From contig NZ_JACBGN010000035.1 of the NCBI RefSeq assembly GCF_013401435.1, positions 1-39,580 on the forward strand: a stretch of DNA of 39,580 nucleotides. The letters run 5' to 3'. Position 1 is the first letter of the stretch. Each line of letters begins with the position of its first letter. A program made the position numbers and the translations under genes. This document shows positions 1-6,606 of the stretch, in pieces. The stretch is from Streptomyces sp. BR123. GTDB lineage: Bacteria; Actinomycetota; Actinomycetes; Streptomycetales; Streptomycetaceae. Below the pieces are notes generated by a model that saw only the letters and a program-made list of their open reading frames with translations, did not search any database and was not told the DNA's origin.

Positions 1-65
1 TCGGGGTAGCACCGAGTTCCAAAACGTGAGTGTCGTCGGCAGCGTAAGATCTGTATAAGAGACAG
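1..65. other. sequencing adapter carried into the assembly
   Basis: Bases 33-65 match the 33-nt Nextera read-1 transposon adapter at 31 of 33 positions (mismatches at 46 and 51). The stretch just before it (about 10-25) resembles the end of the Illumina P5 sequence with errors, leaving about 8 nt where an i5 index would sit. This is artificial sequence joined to the telomere, not plasmid DNA. The mismatches suggest that it came from uncorrected reads, so the adjoining bases also deserve caution. Confidence 0.93.
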
Positions 66-400
66 GGGTATCGGTGCGCGCTGCGCACCGCACCGCGTGG
101 GTAGCGCTCCGCGCTACCCTTCTCCCGCGTCTGTCTTTGTGTCAGCTCCCGTATGCGCGTAGCGCATTGGGAGCGGTAGGCAGGCGCTTCGCGCCTGCCT
201 AAGGGAGCTCGAGGGAGTGGCGGCGGTACATCGAGTGCGGGGGGTGTTCCCGGTGGGAACACCCCCCGCGGGCTCTGTTTCTGAGTTTCTCGGAAAGCGC
301 TGAAGGCCTGCGCCGGCGTTTGGGGCTGCTGGATAACGGCTGATGGGGCCGAAACGCACTGAGCTCTTGTCGTTCCTGGCGGGAACAACAAGAGCTCAGT
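66..400. repeat. linear-replicon telomere, palindrome array
   Basis: At least six inverted repeats stand in a row: 73-89 (7-bp arms, GCT loop), 99-119 (9-bp arms, TCC loop), 145-174 (6+6-bp arms with a small internal loop, GTA loop), 177-201 (11-bp arms, TTC loop), 239-267 (13-bp arms, GGT loop) and 358-400 (13-bp outer plus 5-bp inner arms). Tightly packed palindromes with 3-nt loops are the hallmark of Streptomyces telomeres, where the 3' overhang folds and is patched by Tap/Tpg. The usual terminal CCCGCGGAGC-type start is absent; GGGTA at 66-70 could be its remaining half, so about 10 terminal bases may be missing. Confidence 0.9.
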
Positions 401-423
401 GAGGTTGCGCACGCTGAAACTTA

Positions 424-621
424 TCAGCGCATCATGTCGAGGTGTTCGGCTACAAGAGCGAAAAGTTGGAGGCCCGCTGATCCTCCGATCCCGATGCCGA
501 TTCCTACAGAGATTTTCTTCCCGAGTTTTGCGGGCCCCTCTGGGAATTTCTGTAGCTTCGAGTGCCACTTTCCGACTCGAAGTTCAAAGAAGGGATCCTC
601 GTCAGTTGCCGTGTTTTTCAT
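424..621 (-). CDS. small unknown protein, possible C-terminal membrane anchor
   Basis: This is a 65-residue frame with a charged N-terminal half containing FELRVGKWHSKLQKFP, a lysine cluster near residues 34-37 and a glycine-isoleucine-rich hydrophobic stretch from about 38 to 60. From memory, short Streptomyces accessory proteins of the pattern FEVRVGxW...P followed by one hydrophobic segment resemble this; no function is known to me. A GGAG lies about 13 nt upstream of the ATG, rather far. It sits between telomere hairpins in a stretch with lower GC than the genes downstream. The overlapping plus-strand frames lack coding character. Confidence 0.45.
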   Translation of the reverse strand: MKNTATDEDPFFELRVGKWHSKLQKFPEGPAKLGKKISVGIGIGIGGSAGLQLFALVAEHLDMMR

Positions 622-748
622 TGTTCCGCTACCGCTCCTGTCGGAGGAGTTGGTTTTTGTGAATCGCGGTTACATCTGCTTTGGATTTTTTCAGCAACAG
701 CAGGCTATACTTCGGCATAGTGATTCCGTTCCTGGTTTCGGAGTCTAA

Positions 749-811
749 GAGAGGGAGCGCGCTGCTACCCCTGGATGCTTGCCGGCTCTGGGGTGGAGCG
801 CGCTCCCTCTC
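749..811. repeat. large inverted repeat near the telomere
   Basis: Two perfect 15-nt arms (749-763 and 797-811, GAGAGGGAGCGCGCT and its complement) flank 33 nt that contain a smaller ACCCC/GGGGT pairing (767-771 with 790-794). No T-run follows on either side, so a telomere-type secondary structure or protein-binding site is as likely as a terminator. Confidence 0.8.
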
Positions 812-860
812 CTATGTCTGCTGGTGAGAAGCTTACAATGCTGGTTCTTGTCCTCGTGGT

Positions 861-913
861 GCCTTCAGGGCGGAATGATCAATTCCGGGAGCTTTGAGGA
901 GCCCTGAAGAGGC
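861..913. repeat. nested inverted repeat
   Basis: Outer arms TTCAGGGC (864-871) and GCCCTGAA (901-908) enclose a second stem GGAAT (872-876) with ATTCC (882-886). No coding frame overlaps it convincingly. It belongs to the series of hairpins in the first 1.2 kb. Confidence 0.6.
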
Positions 914-1152
914 TAGATAAATACCAGCTTTAGGCCAGGTAAACGCTGTGAGCTGCGAAAATGATGCGAACTCCGGGCGCGCGTAATAAATTGTAACGTT
1001 CTGGTAACGGAGTGGGCTGTGGCGGATTTCCCCAGAGACCGGAGTTTATGAGTACTCACGGGAGCTTCTGAGGGGTGCGGCGGATTGGAAGGTGAGAATT
1101 CTCGATTCTGAGAATCTGTCCTTCGGTGTCGCCAGCCCACTCACGTGAGTAG
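914..1152. other. telomere-proximal non-coding stretch
   Basis: No convincing gene here. Together with 622-748 and 812-860 it forms the sequence between the hairpins; short self-complementary runs such as GAGAATTCTC near 1095 occur, but no promoter or start can be assigned. Confidence 0.4.
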
Positions 1153-1195
1153 GCTCCAGACCCACCTACCGATTCCGGTAGGTGGGGTCTGGAGC
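1153..1195. repeat. 43-nt near-perfect hairpin
   Basis: A 19-nt arm (1153-1171) and a 20-nt arm (1176-1195) pair with one bulged G around a 4-nt loop ATTC. It lies about 50 nt before the GTG of the next gene, and AGTTTGCAAACT at 1220-1231 is a perfect 12-bp palindrome. Terminator, attenuator or the innermost telomere palindrome are all possible. Confidence 0.75.
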
Positions 1196-1244
1196 ACCCT
1201 GTAACGTTGCAGGTTGCTCAGTTTGCAAACTGTAGGCTGCTTTT

Positions 1245-1883
1245 GTGGACAAGTTGGGGAAGCATCAAGGGAACGCCAAGGTGAGCTTCGAGCTCCGGGA
1301 GCGCCTGGACGCAGTGTTGAAGGAGCAGAAGGCGTACCGCAGCGAGCTGGCGGACGACGAGCGATGGAGCGTGCGGGGCCTGAGCCGACAGGAGGCTTCG
1401 GAGGTGCGGGCGGCGTGGCGCCGGGAGCAGGAGCGACTGCGGAAGGCCGGCAAGCTGCTCGACACGATCGACGTGCTCGCCATACACGGCATCGAGTTGG
1501 AGCTGAGGGATCGAGGCTGGTGGAACAGACGCTGGCCTGCGGTGCCCGACGAGGCGATGTACCCCGGGCGTTGGCTGGGATCGAGAGACGGCGGATTCCC
1601 CAAGCAGGTGGGGCTTCGGCTGCCCCAGCTGCTGGCGCGGAAGGTGTATGCGGCCTGCTGGCACACCTCCTACAAGTCGATCGTCGCGCTGCGGGAGTGG
1701 CGTGAACAGCACCCCGACATCGTCCCGGGCCGACGTCGGCGTGAGCCGGGAGATCGAGAGATCGCGCTGGAAGAGTATGAGCGACTGGCCGCCCAGGTTA
1801 CGACGGTGGGTGACGTCTACCGAGGTGGGCTCGTGCGTGGAATCAGGGCCGCCGAGGCTCTGCGGCCTAGGGTTGCAAACTAA
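1245..1883 (+). CDS. telomere-proximal protein of unknown function
   Basis: A 212-residue basic, soluble protein starting at GTG. I do not recognise a family. The first 75 residues are highly charged and probably helical (many Glu/Arg/Lys), followed by a Trp-rich central part (WWNRRWP near 93-99) and an Arg-rich stretch about residues 160-170 that could contact nucleic acid. No signal peptide or membrane segment is visible. The motif TTGCAAACT occurs both just before the gene (1223-1231) and at its last codons (1873-1881). No Shine-Dalgarno sequence is clear. It is the first long intact gene inside the telomere and is followed at once by another unknown gene in the same direction. Confidence 0.7.
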   Translation: MDKLGKHQGNAKVSFELRERLDAVLKEQKAYRSELADDERWSVRGLSRQEASEVRAAWRREQERLRKAGKLLDTIDVLAIHGIELELRDRGWWNRRWPAVPDEAMYPGRWLGSRDGGFPKQVGLRLPQLLARKVYAACWHTSYKSIVALREWREQHPDIVPGRRRREPGDREIALEEYERLAAQVTTVGDVYRGGLVRGIRAAEALRPRVAN

Positions 1884-1952
1884 AAAGAGCCTGTTCAGCG
1901 CCATGCCAGGGCGGACCTTCCCCGGGAGCCGGGCGGCCCGGTCCGTGGCTAT

Positions 1953-2466
1953 GTGGCGGGCCGGGACTTCCGCGAGCGGGAGACGGAGATCGCGCTGTAC
2001 GACGTCGCGGAGTCGAAGCCGACCCGGGCGAGCGGCGGGCAGCTGGCGTCTGCCGAAGCACGCCATACGGCGACCGTGCGGGTGTGCACGGACTGCGGGG
2101 CGAACTGCCAGCTGCCGCTCCAGGAGCGCCAGGGAAGGTACCTGTGCCCGATGTGCTGGCGGATCGCCACGGTGGTCGACTGCCAGATCGAGCTGCGCGA
2201 GCGAAGGGCCGAGAACGCGGCCTGGACCCGGAACCTGCTCGAGTCCGGGGCGCTGGCGATCGTCTGGGTGGACCTTTTGGAAGCCGAGCCGACGCCCTCG
2301 GCCCGCAAGCGACCGCCGCTGGCCGCCCGCGTTCACGCGCGGACGAATGGGGCCGCCGGATCCTGGACGTGCTGATCCGGCTGGCCGACCCTCGAACCCA
2401 GGGAGCCCCCGACGAAGCGGTGACGCCGGAGGCCGGCACGGCAAAGCTGACCCGGGCGTTCGCCGG
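1953..2466 (+). pseudogene. zinc-ribbon-like unknown protein, frameshifted
   Basis: Coding-like sequence runs in one frame from about 1926 (before the GTG at 1953) to about 2335 and then continues in another (ADEWGRRILDVLIRLADP), to about 2466. The first part holds CTDCG and CPMCW about 25 residues apart, a plausible zinc-binding CxxC pair, then an Arg/Glu-rich helix. Left unshifted, the first frame ends at 2375 in unlikely residues. Residues encoded before 1953 (GGPVRGY) also look coding but have no in-frame start, so a third shift near 1905-1925 is possible. Either the gene is decayed or the assembly has indel errors close to the end. Function unknown. Confidence 0.55.
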
Positions 2467-2478
2467 AGGGAGGGTCGT

Positions 2479-2703
2479 GTGGGGCCGCTGCGCACGGTCC
2501 GGGAGCGTCTGGACGACCTGGGACACCCGGTGGACCTGGGCACCCTGGCCCCGGGCCTGTCGACCGGGTGGAGCCGGGCGCGGCGCTGGCCGGACGACGT
2601 GGTCTCCCGGTACGCCCAGTGGCGCGGCGAACTCAACCCGGTACCGGCGAACTGCGAACGCCGTGGCCGCCGGGCACTGCGGACCGACTCTGGCTGTGCC
2701 TGA
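2479..2703 (+). CDS. small unknown protein or C-terminal part of the preceding broken gene
   Basis: A 74-residue frame begins at GTG 2479, preceded by a purine-rich GGAGGGAGGG (2465-2474), a good ribosome site. The product starts VGPLRTVRERLDDLG and is basic toward its end. It could be an independent gene overlapping the end of its neighbour, or the last part of the neighbour after a second frameshift. Composition and codon use match real coding sequence. No family recognised. Confidence 0.45.
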   Translation: MGPLRTVRERLDDLGHPVDLGTLAPGLSTGWSRARRWPDDVVSRYAQWRGELNPVPANCERRGRRALRTDSGCA

Positions 2704-3011
2704 CCCGCATGGCGAACGGCACCGACGAGGGCCGTCCCGGAGTGAGCTCCAGTGTCCGCCGTGAGGCCGGACAGCAGCCGCTGTACGGCTCTGTGGGCTC
2801 CGCTGAGGTGACCAGCGGGCGCCGGTGACCGTCTGGTGGAGCTCCTGGCGGCGGGGGGTACTGCAGCCGCTGTCCGTTGTGGGCCCGGTGCCCAGCCGCG
2901 AGATGCCCGGCGCCTGCGTGACGTACGTGGTCGGAGACGGTGACGTTCTGGTCGGCCAGGCCGACGGTGCCTAGGACCCTGTCGAAGGTAACGGGGCTCC
3001 GCAGCCCGGCC
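2704..3011. other. 308 nt without a recognisable gene
   Basis: Short frames exist on both strands but none has a good start or a recognisable product. The right part may be the decayed N-terminal region of the transposase that follows, since sequence similar to that family begins abruptly at about 3012. Confidence 0.35.
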
Positions 3012-3391
3012 CTCGGCCGGTCCCGAGGCGACCTGACCACCAAAATCCACCTGGCCTGCGACGTCCTGGGCCGCCCGCTGGCCTTCGTCCTGACCGGCGG
3101 GAACACCAACGACTGCACGCAGTTCAGCGTCGTGATGGGTGCGATTCGCGTGCCAAGAACCGGGCTCGGCCGGCTCCGGACTAGGCCGCCCACGTCATCG
3201 GCGACAAGGGTTATACAGCTCCAAGGCGATCCGGTCCTGGCTGCGACGCCGCGGCATCAGGCACACGATCTCCGAACGGGCCGACCAGGTCTGCAACCGA
3301 GCCCGGCGGGGCCGTCTTGGCGGCCCCGCCGGCTTTCGACCGTGAGACGTACAAGCGCTGCAACGTCGTGGAACGGTGCTTCAAGCGCCTA
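3012..3391 (+). pseudogene. IS5-family transposase fragment, multiply frameshifted
   Basis: Three frames in succession give the central and C-terminal part of a DDE transposase of the IS5 type common in Streptomyces: GRSRGDLTTKIHLACD and LTGGNTNDCTQF in the first, then YSSKAIRSWLRRRGIRHTI in the second after about 3190, then PPAFDRETYKRCNVVERCF in the third after about 3315. The N-terminal region is missing, and the usual end after CFxRLKQWRG is replaced by unrelated residues that run to a stop at 3517. The element cannot be active. The DDE residues expected are partly present (ND after the GGN motif, the ERCF region), consistent with a recent but broken copy. Confidence 0.8.
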
Positions 3392-3471
3392 CCGTTCGCC
3401 GCCAGTCTCTCGGAGGCAACGGAGGCTGCCGATCTCGTTCGTCCGAGTCTGCTGCGAGACCCGGACGAATA

Positions 3472-4149
3472 CTACGTCCGGCAAGCGCTGAAGTGGGTGG
3501 CTTCGTCGTTGAAGTGACCAGGGACATCCGCCGACATGTACTGCGGCTCCTCTGTCCACATGGGATTACCCATGTCGGTGTACGTCTCGACTCGAACGTT
3601 ATACGTTGTGTTCACCCACGAACTTGTCATGTAGGCGAAATTGTAATCGTGGAGGCTGATGTTCTCGGCGCAGTGCGAGTGATTCCACTGAAGTCGACGC
3701 CCGCCCCAGTACGGATGCTCATAGAAGCAGTACCAGCGGTTGTCGGCCCGCCCGGCGGGGCAGCCTTTCCAGTCGACGGCGGCGTCCTGAGCTTCAACGG
3801 CGGCGCCCTGAGCTTCATTGGAGCCTGCGGTGGCCTTGCTGTACGCGGGTGCCGTGTCCTGGCCGGGCAGAGGAAGCACGAGGACGACTGCGCCGTTCTG
3901 CCATGAGACCTCGTTGGCGCTGATCTGCTTGCCGCCCTTGGTCTCGGCGAGCACCTGATTGATCTCAGCCTGCAGTCCCTTTCGCTCCTTCAGGGACAGG
4001 CTGGCGATGGCAGGGCGGCTGTCTGCGATGGGAGCTACCGAGGGCCCGGGGAGAGGCTGGGCTGCTGCCGGCCCAGCCGAGACGGTGCTCAGAAGGGCGA
4101 TGAAACCGAGGGTTATTAACTTGGTGCGGTGACGCAAGTTGGTTTTCAC
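3472..4149 (-). CDS. secreted peptidase inhibitor, family I36-like
   Basis: The 225-residue product has a classical signal peptide: basic start KTNLRHRTK, a hydrophobic core LITLGFIALLSTVSA and a cleavage site near AAAQ at about residue 31. The mature C-terminal domain has CPAGRADNRWYCFYEHPYWGG and a WNHSHC motif, typical of the beta-gamma-crystallin-like I36 inhibitors (SMPI of Streptomyces), which block extracellular metalloproteases. GTG at 4147-4149 is chosen because GGAGA stands 5 nt upstream and the signal peptide starts there. A linker with the repeat EAQGAAVEAQDAAV precedes the domain. Its last codons overlap the tail of the transposase remnant on the other strand, so the natural end may have been altered. 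Confidence 0.85.
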   Translation of the reverse strand: MKTNLRHRTKLITLGFIALLSTVSAGPAAAQPLPGPSVAPIADSRPAIASLSLKERKGLQAEINQVLAETKGGKQISANEVSWQNGAVVLVLPLPGQDTAPAYSKATAGSNEAQGAAVEAQDAAVDWKGCPAGRADNRWYCFYEHPYWGGRRLQWNHSHCAENISLHDYNFAYMTSSWVNTTYNVRVETYTDMGNPMWTEEPQYMSADVPGHFNDEATHFSACRT

Positions 4150-4289
4150 AGATTCTCCGCTCGCTGATCCAGTGTGACCGAACGGGATCAGTGAACGAAA
4201 ATCTGCTAAACGTTTAATTGATGCGCAGGTCATGCCGTGTGACACCTGTGGCGGCTGCAAATATGAGCCATGGCCTGTTTTTGGTGCCG

Positions 4290-4480
4290 CTAGGAGTTGT
4301 CAGCATGAACGCCTTCATCGAGGGCCGAAGGAACCTCGACCGCCTCGGCGATGTAGCGGTAGGCGGTAGTCCCCGACGCCGGCCGCGAGCTGGGCATACG
4401 GATGGCCGTTGCGGAGCGAGCATCGTCCTTCCTGCAGACGCCCAGGGTTGGTAACCGTCGGGAGAGGCCCGTCGTGATGG
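4290..4480 (-). pseudogene. N-terminal remnant of a DDE transposase
   Basis: Two minus-strand frames side by side read LRNGHPYAQLAAGVG and then TTAYRYIAEAVEVPSAL. Together they match from memory the helix-turn-helix start of DDE transposases found in Streptomyces (GDTYAQLAAGFGIGTTTVYRYIREAV). A frameshift lies near 4370-4380 and the catalytic domain is absent. It is a fossil of an insertion sequence different from the one at 3012. Confidence 0.65.
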
Positions 4481-4516
4481 TGGTGAGGGTTCTGGCAGTA
4501 GCCGCTTGCATCAAGA

Positions 4517-4828
4517 TCACACAACGGATCGCGGGGGCTGCTGCGCTTCCGAAATGGCCACATATAGGCCTCCCGGTTTCATCCAAGAATGCCATGCCTC
4601 ATAAGCGCGCAGAAGGGTCCAATTCGGACGACCGAGCCGACGCGGCGGGTTGATTGGCTCCGGCTCGTCCACGGTCAGCAGGGCGGCGTGGGCGCCGGTC
4701 CGGGGATGCTGCGCTGCTTCATCGCCAATCGATGAAGCCACGGCCATCCCGCCCACGGCTCCCGGGGTCGGCAAACGCGTTGACCGCCGCACAGGGCTGG
4801 TGCGGCGGTCAATCTGCGGTGCCTCCAC
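4517..4828 (-). other. open frame of uncertain status
   Basis: A minus-strand frame contains a stretch that looks coding (DEPEPINPPRRLGRPNWTLL and a Trp-rich continuation), but it has no ribosome site, runs into transposon debris and matches no family I know. It may be the remnant of a gene disrupted by the neighbouring insertion sequences. Confidence 0.25.
4780..4812. terminator. strong hairpin at the end of the 4868-6371 gene cluster
   Basis: Perfect 13-bp arms, TTGACCGCCGCAC (4780-4792) and its complement (4800-4812), around a 7-nt loop. It sits 56 nt past the last stop codon of the minus-strand cluster. No long T-run is present, as is common for Streptomyces terminators. A 12-bp direct repeat ATCGGAGGTGTC (4833-4844 and 4886-4897) lies between the hairpin and the gene. 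Confidence 0.7.
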
Positions 4829-4867
4829 GGCGATCGGAGGTGTCCCATAGTGTCGTTCTGGGAGGGC

Positions 4868-4954
4868 TTACTTGGCCGGTTGGGCATCGGAGGTGTCGCG
4901 TACGGCCGGGGTCTCGATGGCGGTGGTCCGGGCGATGTCCTTCGAGTGCTCCAT
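4868..4954 (-). CDS. 28-residue peptide
   Basis: The frame encodes MEHSKDIARTTAIETP followed by 12 polar residues ending DAQPAK. It is credible because AAGGA stands 6 nt before the ATG, the spacing to the next gene of the cluster is short, and a strong hairpin follows the stop. The peptide is hydrophilic, has no Cys and no hydrophobic segment. It might be a leader, a small regulator or a modified-peptide precursor, but no modifying enzyme is nearby. Function unknown. Confidence 0.5.
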   Translation of the reverse strand: MEHSKDIARTTAIETPAVRDTSDAQPAK

Positions 4955-5006
4955 GGTGGTCCTTCTTGAGGAAGCTGCAGTCGGCTGTGGCGGGGCGCGG
5001 TGGTAG

Positions 5007-5408
5007 TCAGACGGTGGCGGCGAGGAAGAGCGCGGCCATCCCGAGGGCCAGGGCGTGTGCCGTCTGGTCCACGTGGGCCGCGCCCCCGTGCTGGGCCCAA
5101 CCCTCCTGGCGGGCGAGGCGCATCCAGTGGGCCACGGGCCAGCGCCTGTCGATGAGCCCATGGGTTGTCCCGATCCAGAGCAGGGCGACGGCGGCCGGCC
5201 AGGCGGAGAGCGTCACTTCGTCCAGGACCAGGGCGCCGACGCCGAGCGCAGCGCCACACAGCACCACATGGGTGGCGGCGTGGGTGAGGTTCGCGGTCCA
5301 GCCTGTGCGTCCGCAGGCGGCCTTGTGCTGGGCCTGGTGGTCGGTCTGGAAGGGGTAGTCGGCGAGCCAGTGGCCGAGGAGGAGGAGCACGAAGGTTGCT
5401 GCGAACAT
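5007..5408 (-). CDS. DUF3307-type membrane protein
   Basis: A 133-residue hydrophobic protein with about four membrane segments. Its N-terminus FVLLLLGHWLADYPFQTD carries the H...D-PFQTD signature of the DUF3307 family, integral membrane proteins often found on phages and plasmids; the biochemical role is not established. Polar residues H13, D17 and Q21 would lie within or next to the first helix. GGGAG sits 6 nt upstream of the ATG. It is the third gene of a four-gene minus-strand cluster. Confidence 0.8.
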   Translation of the reverse strand: MFAATFVLLLLGHWLADYPFQTDHQAQHKAACGRTGWTANLTHAATHVVLCGAALGVGALVLDEVTLSAWPAAVALLWIGTTHGLIDRRWPVAHWMRLARQEGWAQHGGAAHVDQTAHALALGMAALFLAATV

Positions 5409-5499
5409 GGTGGTCTCCCTGGTCTGCGATCGGGTGAGGGCGGGGCGGCCGTGCGCCTGGCAGTGGACGGCCGCCCCCGTGCGGGTGGGGATGCAGGGC

Positions 5500-6129
5500 T
5501 CAGAGGGTGCTGGGGTCCTGGCTGTCGTCGATGGCCTCGATGTGCTCGGCGCCGAAGCCGGGGATACCGAGAACCTGTTCCGTCTGGGGTCGGCCGGTGA
5601 GGCCGGTGATGATGAACGAGTTCTCCACGCGGTTGAACTCCTGGATGACGCCCTCGCAGCCGATGTAGTCGGGGCTGAGGCGGTCCGGGACCGAGGTGAC
5701 GCGCACGCGCTGGCCAGCGGTGAAGCCGCCCGGGAGCAGAACGAGGTCGGCGGCGGCGGGGAAGCCGCCGGCCTGGCGCAGGCCAGCCTCGTAGGCGGCG
5801 CGGGCGGAGGAGCGCTTGCTCGGGTCGTCGTAGAGGATGCCGGCGATCTCGGCCCAGGACAGGCCGTCGCGGTCCTTGAGCTGGACGACCATGGCCCGGG
5901 TGCGGCGTTCGAGGTCCCGCTGGATGGAGGCGGTGGACTGCGTGATCTGCCGCAGCTGCGCGGTGGGCAGGTCCTCGACGGCTGGGGTCCCCAGCGCGCT
6001 CAGCGCGTTCTCCAGGCGCCCGGACTCGATGGCCTGGGCGAGGTAGCCGCGGGCGTCGTCGGTCTGCGGGTTCCAGCTGATGGTGGCCGTGGCGCCGGTG
6101 GTCTTGGTGATGTCGATACTCATGGGCAT
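5500..6129 (-). CDS. HTH-like protein of unknown function
   Basis: The 209-residue product has a helical N-terminal half (about residues 20-120) with a segment KDRDGLSWAEIAGILYDDP that resembles a region 4/HTH recognition unit, and a C-terminal half with TAGQRVRVTSVPDRLSPDYIG, a KOW/SH3-like beta-barrel pattern, about residues 137-160. It may be a small DNA-binding regulator. Two ATGs, at 6127-6129 and 6121-6123, share the purine-rich GAGAGGGA; the second has the better spacing. It lies upstream of the DUF3307 gene, with a 91-nt gap. Confidence 0.65.
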   Translation of the reverse strand: MPMSIDITKTTGATATISWNPQTDDARGYLAQAIESGRLENALSALGTPAVEDLPTAQLRQITQSTASIQRDLERRTRAMVVQLKDRDGLSWAEIAGILYDDPSKRSSARAAYEAGLRQAGGFPAAADLVLLPGGFTAGQRVRVTSVPDRLSPDYIGCEGVIQEFNRVENSFIITGLTGRPQTEQVLGIPGFGAEHIEAIDDSQDPSTL

Positions 6130-6221
6130 GTTCCCTCTCGGATCGGCTGTGCGTTCTTCGCGCGCTTAGACAGCCGCCCTCGCCGCCCGCGTCTTGGACG
6201 GGCGGCGAGGGCGGCATCTGG

Positions 6222-6371
6222 TCAGCGCCCCTGCGTGTCCTGCGGCTGCGAGGCGTTGTGGTGCGCCTGCATCAGCGCCGCCTCGACGTCCTGCACCGAG
6301 TTGGTCAGGATCTGCTGGTACACGGCCTCCGACGCCTCGGCCATGCGGTCCTGGAAGTTCTGCTCGGACAT
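6222..6371 (-). CDS. 49-residue acidic helical protein
   Basis: Starting at ATG 6369-6371, preceded by GGGGAGAAAGC, the product begins MSEQNFQDRMAEASEAVYQQ. It is short, acidic and probably one or two helices. The frame can be extended upstream to 6479, but that part has poor coding character. It is the first gene of the small minus-strand cluster and is divergent from the TniQ-like gene, with which it shares 235 nt of upstream DNA. Function unknown. Confidence 0.6.
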   Translation of the reverse strand: MSEQNFQDRMAEASEAVYQQILTNSVQDVEAALMQAHHNASQPQDTQGR

Positions 6372-6462
6372 GCTTTCTCCCCTGGGCTGGGTGGATTTGC
6401 GCATGAATGCCCGGACGGTTTGTGGGTGTTTCTCCCTATCCGCCGTGCAGTACAAGCATGGG

Positions 6463-6481
6463 GTGTGCGGTTTCCGCACAC
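6463..6481. promoter_or_regulatory. hairpin in the divergent promoter region
   Basis: GTGTGCGG (6463-6470) and CCGCACAC (6474-6481) pair with a TTT loop in the middle of the 235-nt space between the divergent genes at 6371 and 6607. It is a candidate operator for both. No -35/-10 pair can be assigned with confidence. Confidence 0.4.
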
Positions 6482-6555
6482 AAGGGGTTTGCGAAGATTC
6501 TTTTCACGAACACGCCCCGGAACAGCTGACGTTGCCCGGCACCAGACCAACCCCC

Positions 6556-6565
6556 TCCCCGCGTC
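6556..6565 (+). repeat. oriented motif TCCCCGCGTC, copy 1
   Basis: First of nine + strand copies (others at 7756, 10310, 19447, 22274, 28304, 29296, 33356, 38077). Its flanks CAACCCCC upstream and GAAG downstream are identical to those of the copy at 33356, giving a 22-bp exact repeat 26.8 kb apart. Here it is intergenic. Confidence 0.8.
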
Positions 6566-6606
6566 GAAGTGCTCTGGCCTGCACAACCCCCGTCCACAGG
6601 GCCGGT

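Noticed and set aside
1218..3050. 610-residue open frame on the minus strand
   Set aside because: Its sequence is Arg/Pro-rich and lies opposite two better frames; typical high-GC shadow without a ribosome site or family motifs.
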